DNA from: Thermodesulfobacteriota bacterium
GTDB taxonomy: Bacteria > Desulfobacterota > Deferrisomatia > Deferrisomatales > JACRMM01
NCBI GenBank assembly: GCA_040756475.1
Contig: JBFLZB010000016.1
Location: 1-43,792, forward strand
Direction: 5' to 3'
Length of the DNA stretch: 43,792 nucleotides
Under the pieces are notes generated by a model. That model saw only the letters and a program-made list of their open reading frames with translations, was not told the DNA's origin and did not search any database. The translations under genes were made by a program, and so were the position numbers. Positions 1 to 7,807 of the stretch are shown piece after piece. Within the stretch, counting starts at the first letter, position 1, and every line of letters begins with the position of its first letter.

Positions 1-17
1 GCGGCGGGGTTCCCCCT

Positions 18-212
18 GTAGGAGCCTGCTCCCGCAGGCGATGCGGCCCCGCAGGGCCGCTCGAACCCATTCCGGCCTTCGGCCGGATCGCCGGCAGGAG
101 CCGGCTCCTACAACGGCGATGCGGCCCCGCAGGGCCGCTCAAGCCCCAGCCGGCCTTCGGCCGGATCGCCGGCGGGAGCCGGCTCCTACAAAGGCGATGC
201 GGCCCGGCGGGC
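18..212. repeat. REP-like palindromes in a 78-bp tandem repeat
   Basis: A GTAG-initiated palindromic unit (GTAGGAGCCTGCTCCC followed by GCAGGCGA) lies at 18-41, and two copies in the opposite orientation, ending in GAGCCGGCTCCTAC, lie at 88-111 and 166-189. Between them are small hairpins built on GCGGCCC/GGGCCGC and CCGGCCTTCGGCCGG. From 37 onward the sequence repeats with a 78-bp period (GGCGATGCGG at 37, 115 and 193), so this is about 2.2 tandem copies running into the stop codon of the response regulator at 212. GTAG plus stem-loop, in inverted pairs, is the format of REP elements mobilised by RAYT transposases; no RAYT gene is present in the window. Confidence 0.8.
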
Positions 213-850
213 TACCGGAGTCTTCGGGGTGTGACGCTGCCGACCAGACCGGCGAGGCGGCGCAGTCGCTGCTGGGCCTGGGCCAGGGACTCCTGGTGGC
301 CGTAGGCTGCGAGCGCGCGGCGGGCCTCTGGGCCGCCCGCTGGGGGCGCGGCCGGGAGAACGCCGGGGTTCCCGAGCCAGCGGTCCACCAGCTCTTCGCG
401 GCGCCGCCGGTCCAAGCGACGGACCCGGTGCTCCAGGGCGGCCAGCACCGCCGCGCGCAGGGCGTCGCCGCTGAAGGGCTTGGCCAGGAAACGAAAGATG
501 CCGCCGCGGGCCGTGGCCTCCTCGGCGATGCGCAGGTCCTTCTCGCCGGTGAACAGGATCCGTACCACGTCCGGGTGGGTGCGCCAAACCCGCTCCAGGA
601 GCGTGGCGCCGTTCATGCCCGGCATGCAGTGATCGCTCAGGAGCACGGCCACGGGCTCCGCCGCGAGGGTTTCGATGGCCTCACCGGCCCCCGGCGCGGT
701 CCGGACCCGGAGCCCGAGGGGCCGCAGGTGGCCCACGCACACGCCGGCGATCCCGGGGTCGTCGTCCACCACCAGGATCGCGGCCGACGGGGTCCCCACG
801 GGCGGGAGAGACCCGTCCGGCAAAGGTGGGGGAGGATCGAGCGGGTTCAT
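212..850 (-). CDS. Response regulator, receiver domain plus short C-terminal tail
   Basis: A 212-residue protein whose residues about 24-140 form a CheY-like receiver. The acidic pocket is D29-D31, the phosphoacceptor is D73 in SDHCMPG, the switch threonine is T101 and the conserved lysine is K124 in AKPF. The SDHCMP-x-M-N-G context resembles receivers of the RpfG/HD-GYP and HDOD type, but here the protein ends about 70 residues after the receiver in a basic, probably helical tail (DRRRREELVDRWL) with no recognisable output domain. An N-terminal proline-rich stretch of about 20 residues precedes it. It is monocistronic, divergent from the regulator at 1254, and no strong ribosome-binding site is visible. 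The partner kinase is not obvious; the hybrid kinase nearby is a candidate only. Confidence 0.85.
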   Translation of the reverse strand: MNPLDPPPPLPDGSLPPVGTPSAAILVVDDDPGIAGVCVGHLRPLGLRVRTAPGAGEAIETLAAEPVAVLLSDHCMPGMNGATLLERVWRTHPDVVRILFTGEKDLRIAEEATARGGIFRFLAKPFSGDALRAAVLAALEHRVRRLDRRRREELVDRWLGNPGVLPAAPPAGGPEARRALAAYGHQESLAQAQQRLRRLAGLVGSVTPRRLR

Positions 851-1052
851 GTCGGAGCGGTCCCCCGGTTACGGCTGCGGCCCGAAGGTTCGCTCGGGCC
901 CGATCGCATGATTGTCCGAAGCTCCCCATCGGCAGGAGGGAGGGGTTTCTTGAGCGGTTTGGAGGGTGTAGGACCCCCCGCCTTCGCGCCGGGAGCCGGG
1001 TCCCGCGGGCGACTGCGTGCGGTCTCGACCGACCTGCGGCGCGGTTTCCCTT

Positions 1053-1131
1053 GTAGGAGTTTGCTCCCGCAGGCGACTGCGTCGGGTCTGACCGGCCTTC
1101 GGCCGGATCGCCGGCGGGAGCCGGCTCCTAC
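1053..1131. repeat. REP-like inverted pair in the 851-1253 spacer
   Basis: The 403-base gap between two divergent response regulators holds a REP-like pair: a left unit at 1053-1076 (GTAGGAGTTTGCTCCC...) and a right unit at 1108-1131 ending in GAGCCGGCTCCTAC, with the CCGGCCTTCGGCCGG hairpin between them. It matches the family at 18-212 and 7084-7170. The rest of the gap must hold the promoters for both regulators, but no convincing -35/-10 pair was found. Confidence 0.8.
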
Positions 1132-1253
1132 AGGGGGGCGGGGTCTGGCATGGGAGGACGGCCCGGAAACGTGACCCGGGGGGCTCAAGGTTTCGGCGCG
1201 GGGGCCGATGAGGGGGAGATCAGGGAGAACTCGCCGGAAAGAGGGGGACACCC

Positions 1254-1685
1254 ATGCGCGCACTCGTCATCGACGATTCATCCACGATCCGCCAGATCAT
1301 CCGCCAGACCCTGGAGAAGCGCCTGGGGTTCGAGGTGGTGGAGGCGGACAGCGTGGGCGAGGCCATGGACCGCATCGCTTGGGGGGGGCGGTACGACCTG
1401 GTGGTCACGGATCTCCTCATGCCCGGACTTCCGGGGTACTCCCTCATCCGCCGCATCCGGCAGGAGGAGACGGGGGGGGAAGTGCCGATCCTGGTGGTGT
1501 CGGTGGAGGCCCTGGACCGCAAGTGCCTCGAAGAGGCTGCCGAGGCGGGCGCGTCCGGCTTCCTGGCCAAGCCGTTCCGGATGGGCGAACTCGAGCGCGC
1601 CGTCCGGTCGGTGCTGGACGCCGGGGAGGCGCACCACCGAACTCAAGGGACTGGAACGCCGGTGGAGACCGCGCCGTCGAGGTGA
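1254..1685 (+). CDS. Single-domain CheY-like response regulator
   Basis: A 143-residue stand-alone receiver. D7-D8 form the acidic pair, D53 in TDLLMPG is the phosphoacceptor, S83 in VVSVEA occupies the switch Ser/Thr position and K106 in LAKPF is the conserved lysine. About 20 low-complexity residues follow the fold. The start ATG has a GAGGGGG ribosome-binding site a few bases upstream. The stop lies only six bases from the stop of the convergent hybrid kinase. With no output domain it probably acts by protein contact or in a phosphorelay, but the target cannot be read from sequence. Confidence 0.9.
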   Translation: MRALVIDDSSTIRQIIRQTLEKRLGFEVVEADSVGEAMDRIAWGGRYDLVVTDLLMPGLPGYSLIRRIRQEETGGEVPILVVSVEALDRKCLEEAAEAGASGFLAKPFRMGELERAVRSVLDAGEAHHRTQGTGTPVETAPSR

Positions 1686-1691
1686 CCGCCC

Positions 1692-4292
1692 CTAGGCTCC
1701 GAGCACCTCGCGCACCTTGCGGGCCAGCGCGTCGCGGGTGAAGGGCTTCTGGAGGAAGGCCAGGCCGGGGTCCAGGACCCCGTGGCGGACAATTGCGTCG
1801 TCGGTGTAGCCGGAGACATAGAGCACCCGCAACCCCGGCCGCTCCTTCCGGAGGCGTTCGGCGACGTCGCGGCCGCTCATCCCGGGCAGGATCACGTCGG
1901 TGATGAGCAGGTCCAGACGGTCGAGCCCGCCCGCCAGGAGAAAGGCGTCGTCGGGGGTGCGGGCGTCGTGGACCGTGTAGCCCAGGGCCGCGAGGACCTG
2001 CCGCACCGTGGCCCGCACGGGGTCTTCGTCTTCCACGACGAGCACGGTCCCGGTACCGGAAACCGGTGTCTCCTCCGGCTTCGGGTCCGGGGCTGGGGCC
2101 CCGGCGTCCTCCGCCGCCCGGGGAAGGTAGACCTTGAAGGCGGTGCCCGTACCGGGCTCGCTGTAGACGGCGATGTGGCCGCCGCTCTGCTTGACGATGC
2201 CGTACACGGTGGCGAGCCCGAGACCCGTTCCCCTCCCTTGCTCCTTCGTGGTGAAGAAGGGCTCGAAGAGCCGGGCGACGACCTCCGGGGGCATGCCCTG
2301 GCCCGTGTCGCTTACCGCGAGCATCACGTAGGGACCGGGGGCAAGTTCGGGGTGGAGCCGGGCGTAGGCTTCGTCCAAGTCGGCGTTGGCCGTGGAGATC
2401 GTGAGCTTGCCACCCCGGGGCATGGCGTCGCGGGCGTTGAGCGCGAGATTGACCAGGATCTGTTCCACCTGCCCGGGGTCGGCCAGGGTCCTTCCCAGGT
2501 CGGGGTTCAAGAGCGCCTCTACCGCGATGTCCTCCCCGATGAGCCGGCGGATCATCGTTTGGATGCCGGCCACCACGGCGTTGAGGTCCAGGACCCGGGG
2601 CTGGAGCACCTGCCGGCGGCTGAAGGCCAGGAGCTGGCGGGTGAGGCTCGCGGCGCGCAAGGCGGCCTGGACCATCTCCCCGAGGTCGGCGCGGGCGGGA
2701 TTCTCCGGCGCCAGCCGCGCCAGCGCGAGCTCCCCCCGCCCCAGGACGACCTGGAGCAGGTTATTGAAGTCGTGGGCGATTCCTCCGGCGAGAAGGCCCA
2801 CCGCCTCCAGGCGCTGGGCCTGGGCGAGCTGCTCCTGGCTGCGGTTCAGCTCTTCCTGGGTGCGCTTGCGCTCGGTGACGTCGATCGCCAGGATCGCCAG
2901 GCTCACCACCCCCCCCGCCTCGTCCAAAACCGGCTGGAGCACCTGCTCGTAGGTGCGCCCCGAGCGCTCGTCCTCGAAGCGCACCGGGCGCCGGGTGCGC
3001 ACCGCCTCCGCGAAGCGTTCCCGGCGCCGGGCGGCTACCTCCGGGGAGAAGAGACCGTGGACGTCGCGGCCCAGGAGCTCCTCCCGGGGGGCCCCCAAGC
3101 GACGCGCCCCGGTCTCGTTGACGGCGAGGATGCGCCCTTGGGCGCTCACCAGGAGCAGGGTCTCGGGGTTTCCGTCCAGGAGGGCCCGCAGGGTCGCCTC
3201 GCGCTCCCGGCGCTCCCGCTCCCGGCGTTCCACGTCCTCGGCCATCCGGTCAAAGGCCCGAGCCACCTCCCCGAGCTCCCCCGGGGCGCCGGCGAGCCGG
3301 GTCCGGGCCGAGAGATCCCCCTCCCCAAGGGCCCTGGCCGCCCGCGCCAGGGCGCGGGCGGGCCGAACGATCAGTGCCCCCCCAAACCCCCAGGCGGCGA
3401 GCACCGCGGCCAGGATCGCCCCTGCGAGCAAGGCCGTATTGACCAGGAGCACCCGGTTGGCGCCGGCGTAGGCCACGGCCGTGGGGATCCCCACCGCGAC
3501 GTGACCCACCTCGTCGCTTCGGTGGCGCAGGGCGGCAATCGCGTAGAGGCGCTCCACGCCGTCGAGGCCCCGGAGCTCCCTTACCCTCTGGGAGGGCCGA
3601 AGGACGGCGCGCCCCAGCTCGGTTTCGGCCGCGGCCCGGCCGACCCACTCCCCTGGCTCGGGGTACCGGGCCAGCACGGTTCCCAGCCGGTCGAAGACGG
3701 CGAGCTGGGAACCCGGCGGCAGCTCGGCTCCCGCCTCGAGCCGTCCCAGCCAGTCCAGGCGCAGACCGGTCACGAGGACGAACTGGAGCCGGCCTGCTTC
3801 GTCGAGAAGGGGATGGGCGAAGGGGAGGACGGCCTCGCCGGTGACCCGACCGATCAGGTACTCCCCCACGGCCGGTTGGAGGGTATGGACGGCCTGGCGA
3901 AAGTGGTGCCGGTCTCCGAGGTTTACCGGGGAGCCCACTCCTCCGGGGGCGCAGACGATCTCCCCGTCGGGCCGGCCCACCAGGAGGGCGGCGAGCTGGG
4001 GGAGCTCGGAGACGAGGGAGGCGGAAAAGCGCTGGCACTCCTCGGACTCCGGCCGGAAGACGGCCGGGACCCGAGAGGCGGCGGCGAGCACCTGGCGGGT
4101 AGCCTCCACCAGGGTCTGGTGCTGGTCGCGCGCGATGCGCGCCAGGCGCAAGGCCTCGCCGTGGGCCGCCTCCCGGGCGAGGCGGCGCAGGGTGAGCCCG
4201 TTCCAGCCGATCAGCCCCACGGCCGGGGCGAGGGCCAGAAGGACCAGGAGGGCGACGCGGGTGCGCAGGCTAGCCAGCAGGGCGAGGACCAT
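1692..4292 (-). CDS. Membrane hybrid histidine kinase (sensor-HAMP-PAS-HisKA-HATPase-receiver)
   Basis: An 866-residue hybrid sensor kinase. Residues 10-30 are a first membrane segment; 35-275 form an extracytoplasmic Cache-like sensor (GDRHHFRQA near 126-134 resembles dCache proteins); about 280-305 is a second membrane segment; 305-360 is HAMP; 365-475 is a PAS domain ending in the usual DVTERK; H507 in GGIAHDFNNLL is the phosphorylated histidine; N615/N619, DTGQG at 662-666 and GRGTGLGL at 686-693 are the ATPase boxes; 750-865 is a receiver with D799 and K849. The ATG at 4292 is chosen because GGGAG precedes it and the membrane segment follows at once; the upstream open frame overlaps the neighbouring PAS/zinc gene. 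It is last in a minus-strand run and may take input from the soluble sensors encoded upstream. Confidence 0.93.
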   Translation of the reverse strand: MVLALLASLRTRVALLVLLALAPAVGLIGWNGLTLRRLAREAAHGEALRLARIARDQHQTLVEATRQVLAAASRVPAVFRPESEECQRFSASLVSELPQLAALLVGRPDGEIVCAPGGVGSPVNLGDRHHFRQAVHTLQPAVGEYLIGRVTGEAVLPFAHPLLDEAGRLQFVLVTGLRLDWLGRLEAGAELPPGSQLAVFDRLGTVLARYPEPGEWVGRAAAETELGRAVLRPSQRVRELRGLDGVERLYAIAALRHRSDEVGHVAVGIPTAVAYAGANRVLLVNTALLAGAILAAVLAAWGFGGALIVRPARALARAARALGEGDLSARTRLAGAPGELGEVARAFDRMAEDVERRERERREREATLRALLDGNPETLLLVSAQGRILAVNETGARRLGAPREELLGRDVHGLFSPEVAARRRERFAEAVRTRRPVRFEDERSGRTYEQVLQPVLDEAGGVVSLAILAIDVTERKRTQEELNRSQEQLAQAQRLEAVGLLAGGIAHDFNNLLQVVLGRGELALARLAPENPARADLGEMVQAALRAASLTRQLLAFSRRQVLQPRVLDLNAVVAGIQTMIRRLIGEDIAVEALLNPDLGRTLADPGQVEQILVNLALNARDAMPRGGKLTISTANADLDEAYARLHPELAPGPYVMLAVSDTGQGMPPEVVARLFEPFFTTKEQGRGTGLGLATVYGIVKQSGGHIAVYSEPGTGTAFKVYLPRAAEDAGAPAPDPKPEETPVSGTGTVLVVEDEDPVRATVRQVLAALGYTVHDARTPDDAFLLAGGLDRLDLLITDVILPGMSGRDVAERLRKERPGLRVLYVSGYTDDAIVRHGVLDPGLAFLQKPFTRDALARKVREVLGA

Positions 4293-4393
4293 GCACGCTC
4301 CCTTCGGGCCCTGCGGGGCCCGTTTCTGGGAACCACCATAGCGGATCCGGCACCGTCGGCAAGGGGTTGCGGCGTTCCAGGCCGGCCCCCCTC

Positions 4394-5023
4394 TCAGGGC
4401 TCCGGCTCTCTTCGAAGTTCGGGGTAGAGCTCGCGGGCGCAGTCGCCGCAAATGCCGTGGGTGAACTGGGCGCTGCTGTGGGCCTGGATGTACTGCTCCA
4501 GGTGCTGCCAGCAGCCCCGGTCGTCGCGGATCTTCTTGCAGTGGGCGCAGATGGGCAGGAGCCCCGTGAGGGTCTTGAGTTCGGACCGCGCTTCCTCCAG
4601 TTCCCGGACCTTTCTGTGGAGCTCCCGGTTGAGGTTGACCCGTTCGTCCTCGAGGGACGACATGCGGGCCAGCACGTCGCTGTGGGTCAGCATGAGACGA
4701 GTGGCGAGGATCGCGACGCCGGTTTCCGTGCCCGCGGCCCACCCCACCAAGGTGTGCAAGCAGCCGCTGCGCGGTGATAGCGTCAGGCGCAGGAGCCGAA
4801 ATTCCCCGGGGCGCGGCCAAGTGGGCCGGGGAGCCTCTGCCTCGTCCAGGAGAAACTCCGCCAGGGGACGGCCCAGGGGCTCCTCGCCAAGCTCCGCGAG
4901 CCGCAGGAAACCTCGGTTGCAAGCGGTAATCCGGCCCGCCCTGTCCACGGCGAGCGCGACGGCGTCCTCGGTGCGTGCGAGGAGGTCCAGGAAGGGGGCG
5001 GAGGCCGGATCACCCGGGGTCAC
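4394..5023 (-). CDS. PAS-like/coiled-coil protein with C-terminal CX2C...CX2C zinc motif
   Basis: A 209-residue soluble protein. Residues about 8-110 look like a divergent PAS domain (DAVALAVDRAGRITACNRGFLRL), 112-155 form a charged coiled coil, and the C-terminus carries C159-x2-C162 and C192-x2-C195 in the pattern LPICAHCKKIRDD...HGICGDCA. This module recurs at the C-terminus of many PAS and receiver proteins and probably binds zinc; its output is not well defined. The GTG at 5023 overlaps the stop of the upstream B12-binding gene (GTGA) and has GGAG five bases upstream, so the two are probably translationally coupled. The hybrid kinase gene starts 101 bases downstream. Likely an adaptor between the cobalamin sensor and the kinase (inference). 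Confidence 0.85.
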   Translation of the reverse strand: MTPGDPASAPFLDLLARTEDAVALAVDRAGRITACNRGFLRLAELGEEPLGRPLAEFLLDEAEAPRPTWPRPGEFRLLRLTLSPRSGCLHTLVGWAAGTETGVAILATRLMLTHSDVLARMSSLEDERVNLNRELHRKVRELEEARSELKTLTGLLPICAHCKKIRDDRGCWQHLEQYIQAHSSAQFTHGICGDCARELYPELRREPEP

Positions 5024-6147
5024 GGCCGCTCCACGGAGGGAAACCAGGCCCGCACCACGTCGGCGGCCGCGCCCGCGTCGGGGGCGTAGGCATCGGCCCC
5101 CAACCGCTGCCAGAGGGCGGTGGACCAGGCAAACGCGAGCCCGCCCACCAGGATCTTGGTGGCGCGCAGCACAGGGTCGCCGCGGACCGCCGTCACCAGG
5201 TCTGCGGCCGCCTCGAGGTTGTAGGGGACGCACACGGAGAGGCAAAGCACCCGGGGCAGCCACGACTCCAGGAGCGCGAGCACGTCGCCGGCCGGCGTGT
5301 CGGCCCCCAGGTAGCGCACGTCCCACCCCTCGAGCTCCAGAAGGTCCGCCACCATGCGCGCGCCGACCTCGTGGTGCTCGTTGGGGGCGCAGGTGACCAC
5401 GGCCCGCAGCCGCCGGGCCCGGGCCGGAGGAGTGAGCCGGCCATACAGCGCCGTCATCATCCGCCCCGCCACGGCGGTGGCCAGGTGCTCCTCGGCGACC
5501 GAGATCTCCCCGGCCTCCCACCGCCGCCCCACCTCGTAGAGGGCCGGCTGGAGGAGCTTCTGGTACACATTCCGAAGGTCGTGCTGGGTACGGCACGCGG
5601 CTTCCGCGAGGGCGACGCAGTCGCGCGTCCGGCCGTCGAGGAGGCAGTCCACCAAGCGGCCCACCTCGGGCTCCCGGGGGGGGCGGAGGGGAAGCGGACC
5701 CGCGGCAACCGACTCGGCGGCCTCGACCGTGGCGGGGTGGGCGCGGAGCATCCACCGGTAGGCGGGGAGGAGTGCGGCCCCGTGGTCGGGCGGAAGCCGG
5801 GCCTCCAGGGCCATCGCCCAGGCCCGGAGCTCCACGGGGAAATAGTCGTAGGAGAAGCCGTGGGCGCGGTACGCCCGGTACACCCAGGGGAGGATGCGCG
5901 CCAGGAGCTCGAAATCCCCCAAGCGCAGCACGGTGCTGAGGAACCGGTGGTGGTTGCGGTGATTGGCGCGCATGACCTCCAGGGGGTTGCCGCCCAGGAG
6001 GTCCCCCAGGTCGCGGCGGGCGGCCAGGGCATCGTCCACGGCTCGGACGAGGACGTCTCCCGCCCCCCGGTAGCCTGCGGCGGCTTCCGGGGAGACGGGA
6101 GGCAGGGCCAGGGCTTCGGCGACGAGAGCTTCCGAGGCGTTCGACAT
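5020..6147 (-). CDS. Cobalamin-binding sensor with CarH-like Wx9EH motif, no DNA-binding domain
   Basis: A 375-residue soluble protein in three parts. Residues 1-160 are a mostly helical region not assigned to a family. Residues 160-240 form the four-helix cap of B12-binding proteins, with W210, nine residues, then E220-H221: the Wx9EH signature of adenosylcobalamin photoreceptors of the CarH type. Residues 247-370 are the Rossmann B12-binding domain with E257-x-H259-x-x-G262, H259 being the expected lower cobalt ligand. CarH has a MerR helix-turn-helix in front; this protein does not, as in AerR/PpaA-type B12 regulators. Its stop overlaps the start of the PAS/zinc gene and a receiver gene lies 12 bases upstream, so a signalling role fits better than an enzymatic one. 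Light sensing is inferred from the motif only. Confidence 0.88.
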   Translation of the reverse strand: MSNASEALVAEALALPPVSPEAAAGYRGAGDVLVRAVDDALAARRDLGDLLGGNPLEVMRANHRNHHRFLSTVLRLGDFELLARILPWVYRAYRAHGFSYDYFPVELRAWAMALEARLPPDHGAALLPAYRWMLRAHPATVEAAESVAAGPLPLRPPREPEVGRLVDCLLDGRTRDCVALAEAACRTQHDLRNVYQKLLQPALYEVGRRWEAGEISVAEEHLATAVAGRMMTALYGRLTPPARARRLRAVVTCAPNEHHEVGARMVADLLELEGWDVRYLGADTPAGDVLALLESWLPRVLCLSVCVPYNLEAAADLVTAVRGDPVLRATKILVGGLAFAWSTALWQRLGADAYAPDAGAAADVVRAWFPSVERP

Positions 6148-6159
6148 GGGCTCGGCTCC

Positions 6160-6576
6160 TCAGGGGCGGGGGCCCAGGACAGCATCGAGGGCGACGGCTA
6201 GCTCCTTGAGGCTCATGGGCTTGGTGAGGATCCGATCGAAGCGGTGGCTCCCGCAGGCCAGGGGGTCCGTGCCCTGGGCGTACCCGCTCATGCCGACCAC
6301 CGGGAGGGCGGGCTCCAGCTCCTTGAGGGCCTGGCACAGCTCCCGGCCGCCCATCTCGGGCATGGCGAGGTCCGTCATCACGAGCGCGACACGCCCTGGC
6401 TCCTTTCTGTACAGAGCCAACGCGTCGGCCCCGGTTCGGGCGGCCAGGGTGGCGAACCCCAGGCGTTCGAGGAGCGCCTGGATGATGGCCATGACCGACG
6501 CATCGTCCTCGGCCACGCGCACGGACCGCCCCCGTCCCTGTTGGTCTGGAAGGCCATTGGCCTCTTCCGGCACCAC
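6160..6576 (-). CDS. Response regulator receiver, probably the tail of a broken hybrid protein
   Basis: A 138-residue frame with an intact receiver from about residue 18: E23-D24-D25 (AEDD), phosphoacceptor D69 in TDLAMPEMGG, switch serine in MSGYA, and lysine in LTKPM. The receiver resembles the C-terminal receivers of hybrid kinases. The first codons (GTG-GTG) lie inside a reading frame that encodes half of another receiver in a different phase, and no good ribosome-binding site precedes them. Expression may therefore depend on re-initiation, frameshifting or an upstream start. It lies 12 bases before the B12-sensor gene and probably shares its transcript. Confidence 0.7.
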   Translation of the reverse strand: MVPEEANGLPDQQGRGRSVRVAEDDASVMAIIQALLERLGFATLAARTGADALALYRKEPGRVALVMTDLAMPEMGGRELCQALKELEPALPVVGMSGYAQGTDPLACGSHRFDRILTKPMSLKELAVALDAVLGPRP

Positions 6577-6758
6577 CGCAGGTGGTAGTCGGTGACCACG
6601 AGTCTCAGCCCGCCCTCGGCGAGGGCGCGGTCGAGCTCGTCCTGGTCCCGGGCCTCCCGGAACTCGCAGTGCGGAAGCTCCTTCTGGAGCGCGCGAACCA
6701 CGAGGCGGCGATCATCGGGGTTGTCGTCCACCAAGAGGATGCGCAAGTCACCTGGCAT
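6577..6758 (-). pseudogene. N-terminal half of a receiver domain, frame lost
   Basis: From the ATG at 6758 the frame reads MPGDLRILLVDDNPDDRRLV and continues as a normal receiver to the phosphoacceptor in VVTDYHLRW. It then loses the fold: the remaining frame to 6378 is a shadow of the downstream receiver, and receiver coding resumes in another phase at about 6576. The simplest reading is an ancestral receiver-(PAS/kinase)-receiver protein that lost its middle by deletion, joining two ends out of frame. The upstream ribosome-binding site is weak (AGGG). Sequencing error at the junction would not restore the missing central residues. Confidence 0.65.
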
Positions 6759-7083
6759 GAGAACCCTATTGCTCCATCGTCTCAGGAGGGCTCGAGACAG
6801 GGGATGGATCCCGAAGAACGGCCGTTTCACACCCATCTCCCGGGCGCCGAGAAAGCTACCAAAGATCAACCTCCATGCAACAGGAACCGAAGGGCGCCTC
6901 CCGGAGCCGGACCGGCCAGAACCGCTCCCGTCGGGCCGCTTTCTCCTTCGGCCTCTCGCGCGGAGACCTTGACCAAAGGGGCGTCTCCGCCCCGGGGCGT
7001 TGCTTGGGGCTTCCCGGTTTCTCGTGGGCGACACTCGATCCGCAGGGCTCGGCTCTCCCATCGTCCCGATCGGCACCCCTCCG

Positions 7084-7170
7084 GCGAGAACCTGCTCCCG
7101 CAGGCGATGCGGCCCGCGGGCCGCCCCGGACCGGCCTTCGGCCGGATCGCTGGCGGGAGCCGGCTCCTAC
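7084..7170. repeat. REP-like inverted pair in the 6759-7179 spacer
   Basis: The 421-base gap between the truncated receiver and the DUF1579 gene contains a REP-like pair: a degenerate left unit at 7084-7107 (CCTGCTCCCGCAGGCGA intact, GTAG lost) and a well-kept right unit at 7147-7170 ending in GAGCCGGCTCCTAC, with the CCGGCCTTCGGCC hairpin between. It sits ten bases from the DUF1579 stop codon. The remainder of the gap, upstream of the minus-strand signalling genes, shows no clear promoter or further gene. Confidence 0.75.
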
Positions 7171-7179
7171 TGCCGTCCC

Positions 7180-7695
7180 TCACCTCCTGCGTCGGTAGTG
7201 CGCCCGCATCACCTCCCGCCATGTCCCGTCCGCGCCTAGCACCCGCGAGGTGAACACCCGGTGGTCGTCGCTTTGGAGCTCGATCGCCTCCTGGTACCTG
7301 GCCGTCTTGCTCTCGTCGGACATGTCGGGACCCTCGGTGTCGAGGGTCAGCACCCTCTCGGCCGCGTCGAGCGTTCCGTCGTAGACCCACAGGTGGGTCA
7401 TGACCGACGCGAGGAACGTGCCCACGAAGCGTCTCCTGCGCGGGTCGTACCCGAGGGTCAGCAGCGAGGTCACGGGGATCCCCTCCGGGGTATCGCCCCG
7501 CCCCTCGGCCTGGATCCACAGCTCCCCCACGGGGCGGACGGTCTCGGTGCCGCCGAACGTCTCCACAGGGGCATCCGGCCCCATGCGCGCCTCCGCTTCG
7601 AAGGTCCACTCGCCGGCGAGCCGTTGGAGCCACCGGTGCTCCTTTTGGGGTTGGGGCACTTCACCGCAAGGTTGGGGTGTCTTCTGGGTCTCCAT
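7180..7695 (-). CDS. DUF1579 family protein
   Basis: A 171-residue protein with the features of DUF1579: EHRWLQRLAGEWTFEAEA near the N-terminus, a central GYDPRRRRFVGTFL strand pair and a C-terminal REVMRAHYRRR. The family is predicted to form a lipocalin-like beta barrel; its function is unknown. The ATG at 7695 is supported by AAGGAG eight bases upstream. There is no signal peptide, so it should be cytoplasmic. It lies alone between the CBS/HPP pair and a REP element, with 112 bases separating it from the HPP gene. Confidence 0.85.
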   Translation of the reverse strand: METQKTPQPCGEVPQPQKEHRWLQRLAGEWTFEAEARMGPDAPVETFGGTETVRPVGELWIQAEGRGDTPEGIPVTSLLTLGYDPRRRRFVGTFLASVMTHLWVYDGTLDAAERVLTLDTEGPDMSDESKTARYQEAIELQSDDHRVFTSRVLGADGTWREVMRAHYRRRR

Positions 7696-7807
7696 TGCGC
7701 CATCTCCTTTCCGCGCAGCGCCCCAGCCTCCCGCCGCCGCTCGGCCGAGCCGATGCACAGCGGCCCCCGCCGTCCGTGGTTATCGAGCGGCAGCGGGCTC
7801 CCCGGCG

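Noticed and set aside
1782-4427. 881-residue open frame on the plus strand
   Set aside because: It lies antisense to the hybrid kinase, has no family motifs, and long antisense frames are expected at this GC content.
4293-4922. N-terminal extension giving a 1076-residue kinase
   Set aside because: It overlaps the PAS/zinc gene in another phase, is low in recognisable sequence, and the ATG at 4292 has a ribosome-binding site followed at once by a membrane helix.
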